In this document: positions 31,279 to 38,096 of the stretch, piece after piece | How the letters are laid out: each line of letters starts with the position of its first letter | Numbering within the stretch: the stretch's first letter is position 1 | DNA from: an uncultured Anaerolineaceae bacterium | GTDB taxonomy: Bacteria > Chloroflexota > Anaerolineae > Anaerolineales > Anaerolineaceae | Assembly: GCA_927443345.1 (NCBI GenBank) | Contig: CAKMKJ010000067.1 | Location: 1-38,096 of the forward strand | Direction: 5' to 3' | Length of the DNA stretch: 38,096 nt | Translations under genes and position numbers: made by a program | Notes under the pieces: model-generated | Told to the model about the DNA's origin: nothing | The model's input: only the letters and a program-made list of their open reading frames with translations | Database searches by the model: none

Positions 31279-32157
31279 TTAAACTGCCTGGCTTAAATAC
31301 TTTGCAAGCAAATAGCTGACCCATTCTCCTCTTTTTCCGCGTTTGTCAAAACTGACAAATCCATCTGCTTTGTAGATGTAATTGATCTTCCAGCCATCAT
31401 CCTTTATTTTCATGCCCATAATATATACAACAGCATCTTTTACTCCTGCATCATTCATGCGTTTTGCCATGAAGGCGATATCCAGCAATTCGATTATGTT
31501 TAATTGATAAGACTGTGGATATGCAATATCAAGGATATGGTTATTGATCGGCTCTTTATTGGATAGCCGCTGAAACAGGTTGTGCTGCAAAAGGTATTCA
31601 GTTCCTTTATTAATGGCATCTATTACCCTCACATCTTTGGTTGTCGAAGCGGAAGCGTAATAGATAAGCGCTTTGACCGTTTTTGCGATACCAATAAAAC
31701 AGGGTGTGGATTTCATACAGCCGCCATACTTTTTGATGCCCTTCCCTTGCCAGGAAGTCTGTTCATTTCTTCCAAACACCTGATAATTCAAAATCCAATC
31801 CACTGCAGTTTTTACTAGGGGAAGATCCGCTTGCCCCAACTTCGAAAAAGCCTCAATCAGCATGGCGTTATAACACGGCAGCAGGTCTTCACTTTTTCCG
31901 GTAATTGAAAACCCAACTGCCGTGGCATATGTTTTTTGAATATAGTCAAGCAGGTTTTGAGTGTAGTTAAGTCTTTCAATGAATGGAATTTCGGCGAGGG
32001 CTAAAATTCTCCAGATGTGGAACAATGAGCTCTTTGAAAAATCTTGTGTGAGTGATTGGACTAATTCAGAAGTTGATAATAATTGAAGAATTGTCTCATC
32101 TGACATTTCTTCGCCATTGTCAACATTCATTTTTATTGTTAACCCGGCATCTACCAT
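31279..32157 (-). CDS. Terpenoid-cyclase-toroid-like hypothetical protein
   Basis: About 292 residues if started at MVDAGLTIKMNVDN (32157). The frame upstream runs into the nitroreductase gene in another frame and is not real; the internal ATGs at 32130 and 32103 are alternatives. The chosen start overlaps the nitroreductase stop by 7 bp. The protein is almost all alpha-helical with repeats such as VKTAVDWILNYQ, IDAINKGTEYLLQHN and GVKDAVVYIMGM. The central GKGIKKYGGCMKSTPCFIGIAK and last DDGWKINYIYKADGF match prenyltransferase/squalene-type toroid repeats. A catalytic function is not visible. Confidence 0.62.
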   Translation of the reverse strand: MVDAGLTIKMNVDNGEEMSDETILQLLSTSELVQSLTQDFSKSSLFHIWRILALAEIPFIERLNYTQNLLDYIQKTYATAVGFSITGKSEDLLPCYNAMLIEAFSKLGQADLPLVKTAVDWILNYQVFGRNEQTSWQGKGIKKYGGCMKSTPCFIGIAKTVKALIYYASASTTKDVRVIDAINKGTEYLLQHNLFQRLSNKEPINNHILDIAYPQSYQLNIIELLDIAFMAKRMNDAGVKDAVVYIMGMKIKDDGWKINYIYKADGFVSFDKRGKRGEWVSYLLAKYLSQAV

Positions 32158-32651
32158 TTGTTGGTATGGATCCTTGCCTTGTTGAAACGGTCTACCGGGC
32201 TTTTGCTGTCTGTTGGATAACCCAAGGCGATAATGCACAGCGGAACCACAGTTTCTGGCAGGCCTAATAAGGATTGGACTGGTTTTACCCTGTCTTTGTC
32301 TGGGTGTACCCCCAGCCATACGGAACCGAGGCCGAGGTCGGTGGCTTCAATGAGAATATTTTCTGTGGCGGCTGAACAATCTTGTACCCAAAACCCTTTA
32401 TTTGTTTCAAGAACCAGATCGCCGCATACCACGATGGCGCAGGCGGCATCCCTGAGCATTTGCGAATAAGGGTGAAACTTTGGAATTTCATACAGGATTT
32501 CTTCATCTTTAATTACAATGAAGTGCCAGGGCTGCTGATTGCCAGCAGAGGGTGCTGCCATGGCTGCTCTCAAGAGTGTTTCAATTGTCTCGTCTGAAAT
32601 TTCTTGTTTGGTGAATTTTCGTATGCTTCGGCGGTTGAAAATGGCATTCAT
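32151..32651 (-). CDS. Nitroreductase family protein
   Basis: A 166-residue FMN-dependent oxidoreductase. It starts MNAIFNRRSIRKFTKQEISDE, where RRSIR is the FMN-binding N-terminal motif. RAAMAAPSAGNQQPWHFIVI is the second FMN-binding segment. LGLGSVWLGVHP and LGLPETVVPLCIIALGYP close the fold. The start is unambiguous because the family begins with xxIxxRRSxR. The substrate cannot be predicted. The 3' end overlaps the toroid-like gene by 7 bp. Confidence 0.94.
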   Translation of the reverse strand: MNAIFNRRSIRKFTKQEISDETIETLLRAAMAAPSAGNQQPWHFIVIKDEEILYEIPKFHPYSQMLRDAACAIVVCGDLVLETNKGFWVQDCSAATENILIEATDLGLGSVWLGVHPDKDRVKPVQSLLGLPETVVPLCIIALGYPTDSKSPVDRFNKARIHTNKW

Positions 32652-32825
32652 CTCGGGTCCTTTTTTCTTTTATCAAGAGACTGTGTAGCTAATTACTCAA
32701 TGATCAAAAAGAGTTGATGATTGTGAATAGGGCTAAAGTATACAGATTGATTTTTCTGATGAAAACCGGACCGATAGTTGTCGAATAGTGATTCTTATTA
32801 GTATACAGAATGAATTGCAAAAAAG
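32652..32825. other. Intergenic stretch, no feature seen
   Basis: No gene or clear hairpin is visible between the nitroreductase start and the cyclase-family stop. Confidence 0.4.
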
Positions 32826-33389
32826 CTAGATTTCAGCCACAACCCTGCACGGAAGACCGGTCATGTCGGCGTATTTGATGGGGTAAGTGTTCGCCGTAAA
32901 CCGCGCAAAGGGTTTACCCTGCAAGACTTCGTTTAAATTGCACAGATTTTCAACAATAAAAACACCGCAATCTGCGCAGTATTGATCCTTGGGGGTGTGT
33001 TCAGATCCTCTTCGAACACCGGCAAAATCGACGCCGATGATCGAGACATGACGTTCTAGCAAAGCATCGATCAATGTATCTGAAAGTTGGGGATGTTCTG
33101 AAAAATAAACCTTGCCGCCGTAGCCAACCTTTTCGATAAATCCAGAGTAAAAAGCGACAAACATGCCGCTTTCGATAAGGTTGAGGTCAACATCTTCAAG
33201 GCTGATTTCTCGATCTTCAATCTTGCTAACATTAAAAACCACAGCGCTTCGTTTCAGGTTTTCCAACGGGAATACCTTATTCATCACATCAAAATGGGTT
33301 CCCATATGCCCGGAAAAGCTTTTTTGTTCGTTTCCGTGGGCGGCTTCAATCATTTCAGGGGTGACGAGTAAGGTGATGTCGATCAACAT
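32826..33389 (-). CDS. Cyclase family protein (kynurenine formamidase-like)
   Basis: A 187-residue metal-dependent hydrolase-like protein. SFSGHMGTHFDVMNKVFP contains the family HxGTHxD motif near residues 28-34. SIIGVDFAGVRRGSEHTPKDQYCADCGVFIVENLCNL is the family's second conserved block, with Glu in VENLCNL. Kynurenine formamidases and related cyclases share these, but the substrate here is open. The N-terminal MLIDITLLVTPEM is typical ('xxDIT' start). It lies 20 bp downstream of the alpha/beta hydrolase gene on the same strand and is likely co-transcribed with it. Confidence 0.9.
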   Translation of the reverse strand: MLIDITLLVTPEMIEAAHGNEQKSFSGHMGTHFDVMNKVFPLENLKRSAVVFNVSKIEDREISLEDVDLNLIESGMFVAFYSGFIEKVGYGGKVYFSEHPQLSDTLIDALLERHVSIIGVDFAGVRRGSEHTPKDQYCADCGVFIVENLCNLNEVLQGKPFARFTANTYPIKYADMTGLPCRVVAEI

Positions 33390-33409
33390 GAAAGCTTTTC
33401 CTTATTTTT

Positions 33410-34336
33410 CTAAGATTGGAAGGCTTTTTTCAAGATGTCAATACGTTTGGCAATGATCTGCTGCACCAATTCACTTGATTCTGCTATTTCAAATCCGTGG
33501 ATGGTGCCGGTTGTTTTGTTGAGCTCAACCTGTACGCCGTTTTTCTGCAGCGCTTCTGCAAAATTGATCCCTTCATCACGCAGACAATCAAATTCAGCCA
33601 CTTCAATATAGGTGGCAGGCATTTTATCCAATGAAGTGGCTTCAACTGGCGATACGTATTCTTTTTTGTCAGGCATTCCGTCGCTGAGATACAACTTCCA
33701 CATTTTTGCAGTTTGTTTTGAGTTCCATAAGGGTGTGTCTATGAAATTTTTTATGGAATCAGTTTGCTGTCTGGCATCTGTGACCGGGTAAATCAACATT
33801 TGAAAACATGCGGTCGAAGTGTTTCTATCCATAGCCATCAGATTGACTGCAGCAGCCAGATTGCCGCCAGCGCTGTCGCCGCCAATTGCGATTTTGTTTT
33901 TATCTATGCCAAGTTCTTTTGAATTGTGATGAACCCATTCGAAAGCAGCATAGCAATCTTCAAGACCGACCGGAAAGGCATGCTTGGGGGCCAATCGGTA
34001 ATCCACATAGACGACTTTACAGGGTGTTTTTAGCGCATAATTACAGACCAACGTTTTTAGATAAGGGGAGGCTTTCAGGACAAAGGCACCGCCGTGTAAA
34101 TAAACCAGACAAGGGGCGTCATTTTGAATATCAACAGGTTCAAAAATTGATACTTCTATCTGACCGCCTAGATAACCCGGGATGCTTTGTTTGGTTACCT
34201 TCACCCCTTCTGCAAGTTTTACCATATTGAATCCGGTTGAAATAACACCATTCAATAGCGGTAATACCCACGGAGACAAGGGTAATTGGATTTTTTCGTA
34301 TTTTCTAAAATCGGCGTGGATGTTGTATTTACTCAT
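33410..34336 (-). CDS. Alpha/beta hydrolase, hormone-sensitive lipase (HSL) family
   Basis: A 308-residue carboxylesterase-like protein. CLVYLHGGAFVLKA contains the oxyanion-hole HGGA. IAIGGDSAGGNLAAAVNLMA has the nucleophile in GDSAGG. EVAEFDCLRDEGINFAEAL holds the Asp and GTIHGFEIA the His, completing the triad. No signal peptide is present. Ester substrates of such enzymes are short acyl chains; specificity is unknown. It starts MSKYNIHADFRKYEKIQLPL. Confidence 0.93.
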   Translation of the reverse strand: MSKYNIHADFRKYEKIQLPLSPWVLPLLNGVISTGFNMVKLAEGVKVTKQSIPGYLGGQIEVSIFEPVDIQNDAPCLVYLHGGAFVLKASPYLKTLVCNYALKTPCKVVYVDYRLAPKHAFPVGLEDCYAAFEWVHHNSKELGIDKNKIAIGGDSAGGNLAAAVNLMAMDRNTSTACFQMLIYPVTDARQQTDSIKNFIDTPLWNSKQTAKMWKLYLSDGMPDKKEYVSPVEATSLDKMPATYIEVAEFDCLRDEGINFAEALQKNGVQVELNKTTGTIHGFEIAESSELVQQIIAKRIDILKKAFQS

Positions 34337-34707
34337 TTTTTCTCATTTGATTAAATTGTTTGAATTTTTCTTTTGACTATTTTCTATTTCTTAAGTAAAA
34401 CCTTGAATTCAACAACCCCTCAACTTGATGATATTGATTATTATTTTTCACGATGTATTCACGGAATTTTATCTACTAATTCTACCCGTTTATGAACATA
34501 TATCGACGTAATTCTGTGATTATTATAATGTTCGACAAATCGGAATTTGGGGGGGTCAAACTAAGCCCAGCCGGATTGAACCATTAGAACTCTTTCAGGT
34601 TGCTCAGAAAAGTATTTTTTGAGCGATTCTCAACTAAGAATAACGAGACAGCGGATAAACCTTTCTTAGTGGTACAACTGTGTGGTTTACACTGATAATC
34701 GAGATTT
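34337..34707. other. Intergenic stretch without a recognisable gene
   Basis: AT-rich, with no convincing frame; a minus-strand frame reads into the GNAT gene out of register and is a shadow. A homopolymer G-run (GGGGGG) lies at 34551-34556. No promoter for the hydrolase is clear. Confidence 0.4.
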
Positions 34708-35169
34708 TTATCCAATATATTTAACATATACCTGACATGGATTGCTTTCATCCCATAGCGTTGGAAAGACCTCCAGTTTCTTAAAACCGATTTTTTCATA
34801 AAAATGATTTGTAATATCATATTCCTTGCACACACCGCTTTGAAGGGTTTTCACCTGAACATATTCGTACCCATTCTTTTTAGCATAATCTAAAAAATGA
34901 TACCAAAGTTCAGTTCCTATTCCTTGATGATGATACTTTTTAACGATGCCCATGACATATATTTCACACGTACAGCTACTTGTTTCTTTGAGCACTATGA
35001 AACCATTTGGTGTTCCATATTTGTCATAAGACGCCCAAAATGGCATGTCTTTACTATCTGCAATATACTTCTGAATGCTGTCTTGCAATCCAAACCATTC
35101 TGGTAATTCATACAAGATGCTTGATGATATATTTTCCTTTTTTTCAACATCAGTAACACATATCACCAT
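34708..35169 (-). CDS. GNAT family N-acetyltransferase
   Basis: About 153 residues when started at MVICVTDVEKKEN, because GGAGG lies 6 bp upstream of that ATG (35169); a frame 6 codons longer has no RBS. The acetyl-CoA-binding motif is VMGIVKKYHHQGIGTELWYHF (Q-x-x-G-x-G/A pattern). The following DYAKKNGYEYVQVKTL and NHFYEKIGFKKLEVF are the family's later strand and helix. The acceptor is unknown. Slightly AT-rich compared with its neighbours. Confidence 0.9.
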   Translation of the reverse strand: MVICVTDVEKKENISSSILYELPEWFGLQDSIQKYIADSKDMPFWASYDKYGTPNGFIVLKETSSCTCEIYVMGIVKKYHHQGIGTELWYHFLDYAKKNGYEYVQVKTLQSGVCKEYDITNHFYEKIGFKKLEVFPTLWDESNPCQVYVKYIG

Positions 35170-35243
35170 GAGGAACCTCCACACCAATCTCCGATTTACA
35201 GTTTAGTTGATGATAAATATACCACCGCCTCATCATGGCGCAT

Positions 35244-35380
35244 CTATGGAAAGCGAACAATCTGAGTAGCGTCAATAAGATCATTTCCTGCTTTCACTAA
35301 TAATTGAACAACTCCTGCCAGGGTGGCGGGGTCGCATGAAATATAGACGACTTTCTGCATATCAGTTTCAAACTGCCTGC
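35244..35380 (-). pseudogene. 3'-end remnant of an RlmD/TrmA-type RNA methyltransferase gene
   Basis: The reverse complement reads MQKVVYISCDPATLAGVVQL, then LVKAGNDLIDATQIVRFP and a stop. VYISCDPATLA is the catalytic motif of uracil-5-methyltransferases, and the intact RlmD-type gene at 36406-37638 has VYVSCDPATLARDIQKLVAA at the same place. The DNA is clearly alignable around GCCAGGGTGGCGGG (35318-35331 and 36525-36538). Only the C-terminal stretch remains, and no start or upstream domain is present. An EamA gene lies between it and the intact gene. Confidence 0.82.
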
Positions 35381-35452
35381 AAATTTCCTTGCATCAATGG
35401 ATGTAACCAAATTTCTGCAACACTTGTAAGGTGGTATTTTAAGTGCCACTGC

Positions 35453-36349
35453 CTACGATGTTGTTGCCATATTCACCACATCAGGTTTCACTCTTTGAAA
35501 CAGGAACAACCCAGCCAGTATAATTAACCCACCAACAATTGTGGCTGTGGATGGAACTTCTTTGATCAAAATGAAACCAAGAAATGTAGCCAAAAAGGGT
35601 GTCACAAACATAAAATTGGTCACATCGCTGGTTTTTTCAGCCGTTACAAGTGCCTTACTCCACCACAAATAGGCAATCGCGCTGGGGAAGACTCCCATAA
35701 ACACAATGGCAAACAAATGACGACCAGGCGCTGATATTAGTTGTGGGGTTGCGTGAGGAAGGTTAAAAAGCAGCAAGATGGTTCCCGCAAAGACGCTATA
35801 GGCTGTCGCTTGCAGGGCTGTATATTTTTTAATGGTGTGTCTTTGAAGCAGGTTGTAGATGCTGATGCAGATTGCCGAACCTAACATCCATAGTATTCCA
35901 ATATTGATGGTAAAAACGCCATCCCATAGCGTCAAGACCAAAATGCCACAAAATTCAATGGCGATGGCAATCCATCCGAGTAACCGTATTTTCTCTTTGA
36001 AGACGATGAGTGAAAATACCGCTGTGAAAATCGGCGCAGTTGAAATAATTATGCTGGCCGTGGCAGGGGATATCGTGTCGGCGCCTATGTTAAAAAAGGT
36101 CATATAGATTGAAAAACCGGCTGCGCCTGATGCAAGGAACAAAGGGATATCTCTGAGCTCTGGTAATCCTATCCGTTTAATAAATGCAAGAAATAGGAAG
36201 AATAAGGAGGCGCAAAGATATCTGAGAACCCCAATGGATGAAGGTGAGAAATATTCAAGTGCAATTTTTGTAAAAACAAAAGCCGATGACCAGAGCAATA
36301 TAGTTCCAACAGCATAGAGTCTTGAACGATTTTGATTTGATAAATTCAT
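35453..36349 (-). CDS. EamA/DMT-family transporter
   Basis: A 298-residue inner-membrane protein with about ten hydrophobic helices arranged as two EamA repeats. The N-terminal repeat starts YAVGTILLWSSAFVFTKIAL, a typical DMT opening. The second repeat begins near GILWMLGSAICISIYNLLQR and ends VGGLIILAGLFLFQR. ISTAPIFTAVFSLIVFKEKI is the conserved 'PxxxxxxxxxxxxE' helix seen in this family. Exports or imports small metabolites; substrate unknown. It is 56 bp downstream of the RlmD-type gene on the same strand and sits between that gene and its 3' remnant, so it may be inserted cargo. Confidence 0.93.
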   Translation of the reverse strand: MNLSNQNRSRLYAVGTILLWSSAFVFTKIALEYFSPSSIGVLRYLCASLFFLFLAFIKRIGLPELRDIPLFLASGAAGFSIYMTFFNIGADTISPATASIIISTAPIFTAVFSLIVFKEKIRLLGWIAIAIEFCGILVLTLWDGVFTINIGILWMLGSAICISIYNLLQRHTIKKYTALQATAYSVFAGTILLLFNLPHATPQLISAPGRHLFAIVFMGVFPSAIAYLWWSKALVTAEKTSDVTNFMFVTPFLATFLGFILIKEVPSTATIVGGLIILAGLFLFQRVKPDVVNMATTS

Positions 36350-36405
36350 TCTGGTTCATCCATGAAATTTTTTATGCTGCAAAGGCAGGGCAAAACTGCC
36401 AAGAA

Positions 36406-37638
36406 TTATTTATTGTTTACGAGAACTGCGACACATTCCACGTGATAGGTCTGCGGAAAGAGATCAAAGGGTTTGACGCTTTCGAGTGAATAACCTGCTG
36501 CCACCAATTTTTGAATGTCTCTTGCCAGGGTGGCGGGATCGCATGAAACATAGACAACCTGCCGGGGGGCAGCTTCAATGAGCGCTGCCATGGCCGTCGG
36601 GTCAAGCCCCGCGCGTGGTGGATCGAGCAGCACGGCTTGAGGTTTCAGCTTCAATTCAGGCAGTATCTCTTCAACAGCACCAATATAGAGTGATACATTG
36701 TCGAACTCATCCAGGTTGACGGCAAAATCATTGCAAGAGGATTCAGCTAGTTCAATGCCAATCAGGCTCTTGACCTTCGGCGCAAGAAAAGCGGAAAACA
36801 ATCCGGCCCCACAGTAGGCATCTATAACCGTCGATTTTTTATCAACTTTTAATAGCTCAAGCACATATTTGACCATGGCTTCAGCCTGGGGCAGGTTGAC
36901 TTGAAAGAAGGAAGCCGCTGAAACCCTGAAGGTGCGTCCCATTACTTGCATGAGTGAATAGTCTTCACCCGCCAGCAGCAGGTCTTCCTCCGGGCCGAGC
37001 AAGACCACCGACAGCGGAATATCCACTGAAAATTCGGGTGGCTGTGGAGTGTTGCTTTCAAGCCCCACCAGCAGTTCTTCATCCGAGCCGCAGCGGATCG
37101 AGACGCGCTGAATGCCGGCATCCGCTTCCAGTTCCAACTGAGGCCACAAGGCGTTGATCTCCGGCAGCGGCAGGTGGCACTCGCGGATCTCCACCACGCC
37201 GTTGGCGCCAGCGCGTTGGTAGCCGGGCTTGCCAGTCGGAGAGAGATGAAATTGCACTGTGTTGCGGTAGTTCCATTCCAGCAGCGAACCGACAATCTCT
37301 TTCACTGGCGGCGCCTCAATCTTGCCGATGCGTTTCAACAGATCGGTCACAATTTCTTGTTTCAGCGTCAATTGGTCTGCATAGCCCAGGTGTTGATAAT
37401 GGCAGCCGCCGCACTCCATAAAATGCGGGCAGCGCGCTTTGATTCGTTTTGGCGATTCACGTAGTACACGCTTGATTCGTCCACGCGCGAAGCTTTTCTT
37501 GCTGTCAACAATTTCCGCTTCCACACGTTCGCCGGCAATCCCGAATGGAATGAAGATGGTTTTGCCGTCGGGTAACTTTCCGATGGTGTCTCCTCCAAAG
37601 GAGTGAGTTGTCAGTTCAATTTCGTAAGTAGGGTTCAT
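36406..37638 (-). CDS. rlmD: 23S rRNA (uracil-5-)-methyltransferase, RlmD/TrmA family
   Basis: A 410-residue enzyme that adds a methyl group to C5 of a specific uracil in RNA. An N-terminal TRAM domain (ELTTHSFGGDTIGKLPDGKT) is followed by the iron-sulfur cluster cysteines in RCPHFMECGGCHYQHLGYA. The SAM-binding motif is STVIDAYCGAGLFSAFLA; the active site has LLDPPRAGLDP and VYVSCDPATLARD (catalytic Cys). The end is FDLFPQTYHVECVAVLV (catalytic Glu in HVE). The specific target (U1939, U747 or tRNA U54) cannot be fixed from sequence. The start MNPTYEIELTTHSFGGD fits family ends. Its 3' end is copied at 35244-35380. Confidence 0.93.
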   Translation of the reverse strand: MNPTYEIELTTHSFGGDTIGKLPDGKTIFIPFGIAGERVEAEIVDSKKSFARGRIKRVLRESPKRIKARCPHFMECGGCHYQHLGYADQLTLKQEIVTDLLKRIGKIEAPPVKEIVGSLLEWNYRNTVQFHLSPTGKPGYQRAGANGVVEIRECHLPLPEINALWPQLELEADAGIQRVSIRCGSDEELLVGLESNTPQPPEFSVDIPLSVVLLGPEEDLLLAGEDYSLMQVMGRTFRVSAASFFQVNLPQAEAMVKYVLELLKVDKKSTVIDAYCGAGLFSAFLAPKVKSLIGIELAESSCNDFAVNLDEFDNVSLYIGAVEEILPELKLKPQAVLLDPPRAGLDPTAMAALIEAAPRQVVYVSCDPATLARDIQKLVAAGYSLESVKPFDLFPQTYHVECVAVLVNNK

Positions 37639-37706
37639 ATCAGCACCTGTATTTTTTGTCGAAAGGAACTATACCTTAAAAGCCAAAAAAAAGTGGACGA
37701 AAAGCA

Positions 37707-37735
37707 TTGACTTACCTCGCAAGGTCGGGTAAAAT
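37707..37735 (+). promoter_or_regulatory. Promoter of tRNA-Gly
   Basis: TTGACT (37707-37712), a 17-bp spacer and TAAAAT (37730-37735), 22 bp before the tRNA start. Confidence 0.8.
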
Positions 37736-37757
37736 TTTGCTCACATTCAGGAACAAC

Positions 37758-37830
37758 GCGGGCGTGGTTCAGTTGGTAGAATGTCTCCTTGCCAAGGAGA
37801 AGGTCGTGGGTTCGAATCCCATCGCCCGCT
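37758..37830 (+). tRNA. tRNA-Gly(GCC)
   Basis: 73 nt. The acceptor pairs GCGGGCG with CGCCCGC and the discriminator is T. The anticodon stem TCTCC/GGAGA holds loop TTGCCAA (anticodon GCC). The T-arm is GTGGG-TTCGAAT-CCCAT. CCA is not encoded. A partial copy of its 3' half lies downstream. Confidence 0.96.
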
Positions 37831-37836
37831 CTAACT

Positions 37837-37859
37837 AAAAGACTCGTAAGGGTCTTTTT
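37837..37859 (+). terminator. Terminator of tRNA-Gly
   Basis: AAAAGAC and GTCTTTT form a 7-bp stem with an 8-nt loop, directly followed by T. Confidence 0.7.
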
Positions 37860-37863
37860 GTTT

Positions 37864-37951
37864 TAACCCTGTGGGTTTGAACACCCCTGCGGGGTACAGT
37901 TGTCTCATCGCCTGCTCAACCAAAAATAACTTGTAAAAGTCTTTTTTGTTT
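37864..37951 (+). repeat. Degenerate copy of the tRNA-Gly 3' half plus terminator, with hairpin insert
   Basis: ACCCTGTGGGTTTGAA matches tRNA-Gly GGTCGTGGGTTCGAA (37802-37816). A hairpin (ACCCCTGCGGGGT) is inserted in the T-arm. TCTCATCGCCTGCTCAACC then resembles TCCCATCGCCCGCTCTAAC of the tRNA end, and AAAAATAACTTGTAAAAGTC resembles the tRNA's terminator. It has the same architecture as the units downstream of tRNA-Val at 2706-2895. Confidence 0.7.
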
Positions 37952-37972
37952 CCCAACCTGTTACCAAAAGTT

Positions 37973-38045
37973 CAAAAGTGGACACGTTTAAAGATGAAAA
38001 GTGGACACTCTGGTAAGAAAGCGAATTAACGATCAAAAGTGGACT
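37973..38045 (+). repeat. Three AAAAGTGGAC repeats, probable end of an IS21-like element
   Basis: CAAAAGTGGACACG (37973), GAAAAGTGGACACT (about 37996) and CAAAAGTGGACTCC (about 38034) are spaced 23 and 38 bp apart. Multiple AAAAGTGGAC boxes upstream of istA are typical of the left end of IS21-family elements, where the transposase binds. The element itself would continue beyond the window. The gene is not visible here, so this is a pattern-based call. Confidence 0.5.
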
Positions 38046-38096
38046 CCACGGAATTTTGAGGATGGCATTGTAAACGAATAAACCATCTTGCGATCA

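Noticed and set aside
32158-32319. N-terminal extension of the toroid-like protein
   Set aside because: It lies in the nitroreductase gene in another frame and is of unlikely composition (MAGGTPRQRQGKTSP).
34584-34835. Minus-strand frame of 83 codons downstream of the GNAT gene
   Set aside because: It overlaps the GNAT C-terminus in another frame and has no RBS or recognisable pattern.
37688-37700. Another AAAAGTGGAC box upstream of tRNA-Gly
   Set aside because: A lone copy in front of the promoter with no further repeats near it; may be chance or an old IS trace.

Overview
The window looks like a chromosomal segment of a Gram-positive-type (monoderm) environmental bacterium, most likely a Chloroflexota member of the Anaerolineae. 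That assignment is an inference. It rests on the mid-range base composition, extracytoplasmic proteins with Thr/Pro-rich 'TPTxT' linkers (a PBP, an L,D-transpeptidase, a lipoprotein), a T-box in front of thrS, tandem DarA-like proteins and many hydrophobic conserved proteins. No rRNA or other decisive taxonomic marker is present.

Layout. 1-1340: decayed DNA with small hairpins and a wrecked large serine recombinase, beside tRNA-Ser(GGA). 1.5-2.5 kb: two small genes. 2.55-3.0 kb: tRNA-Val(GAC) followed by tandem copies of its own 3' half plus terminator, each carrying a 20-nt hairpin insert. 3.0-5.1 kb: T-box leader and thrS. 5.3-6.9 kb: lipid kinase and PlsC-like acyltransferase, translationally coupled. 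7.0-8.5 kb: infC-rpmI-rplT, with infC apparently starting at ATC. 8.5-9.2 kb: HigBA-type toxin-antitoxin pair. 9.3-11.4 kb: SpoU-type RNA methyltransferase and DUF711 protein. 11.4-14.6 kb (minus): class A penicillin-binding protein. 14.7-17.6 kb: six-hairpin glycosidase-like protein and two DarA-type (c-di-AMP receptor family) proteins. 17.8-18.3 kb: single-domain response regulator. 18.7-22.3 kb: AT-rich restriction-modification island with one methyltransferase and two candidate endonucleases. 22.4-23.5 kb: AMMECR1-type protein and flavin reductase. 23.6-28.8 kb: amidase, two L,D-transpeptidases, an unknown protein and a thioredoxin-TPR protein. 28.8-37.6 kb (minus): lipoprotein, MBL hydrolase, decayed GNAT gene, toroid-like protein, nitroreductase, cyclase-family protein, alpha/beta hydrolase, GNAT, EamA transporter and an RlmD/TrmA-type methyltransferase. 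37.7-38.1 kb: tRNA-Gly(GCC) with a degenerate copy of its 3' half, then IS21-like end repeats.

The main unexplained pattern is the repeated appearance of a 3'-end remnant downstream of an intact gene in the same orientation. It is seen for tRNA-Val, tRNA-Gly, the AMMECR1 gene (remnant at 18658-18726, with the R-M genes in between) and the RlmD-type gene (remnant at 35244-35380, with an EamA gene in between). This is the footprint expected of DNA that integrates at gene 3' ends and restores the gene, but no intact integrase is present. Cell-envelope functions dominate the central part: peptidoglycan polymerisation (PBP), cleavage (amidase), L,D-crosslinking (two YkuD proteins) and, by family, c-di-AMP sensing (DarA-like pair).
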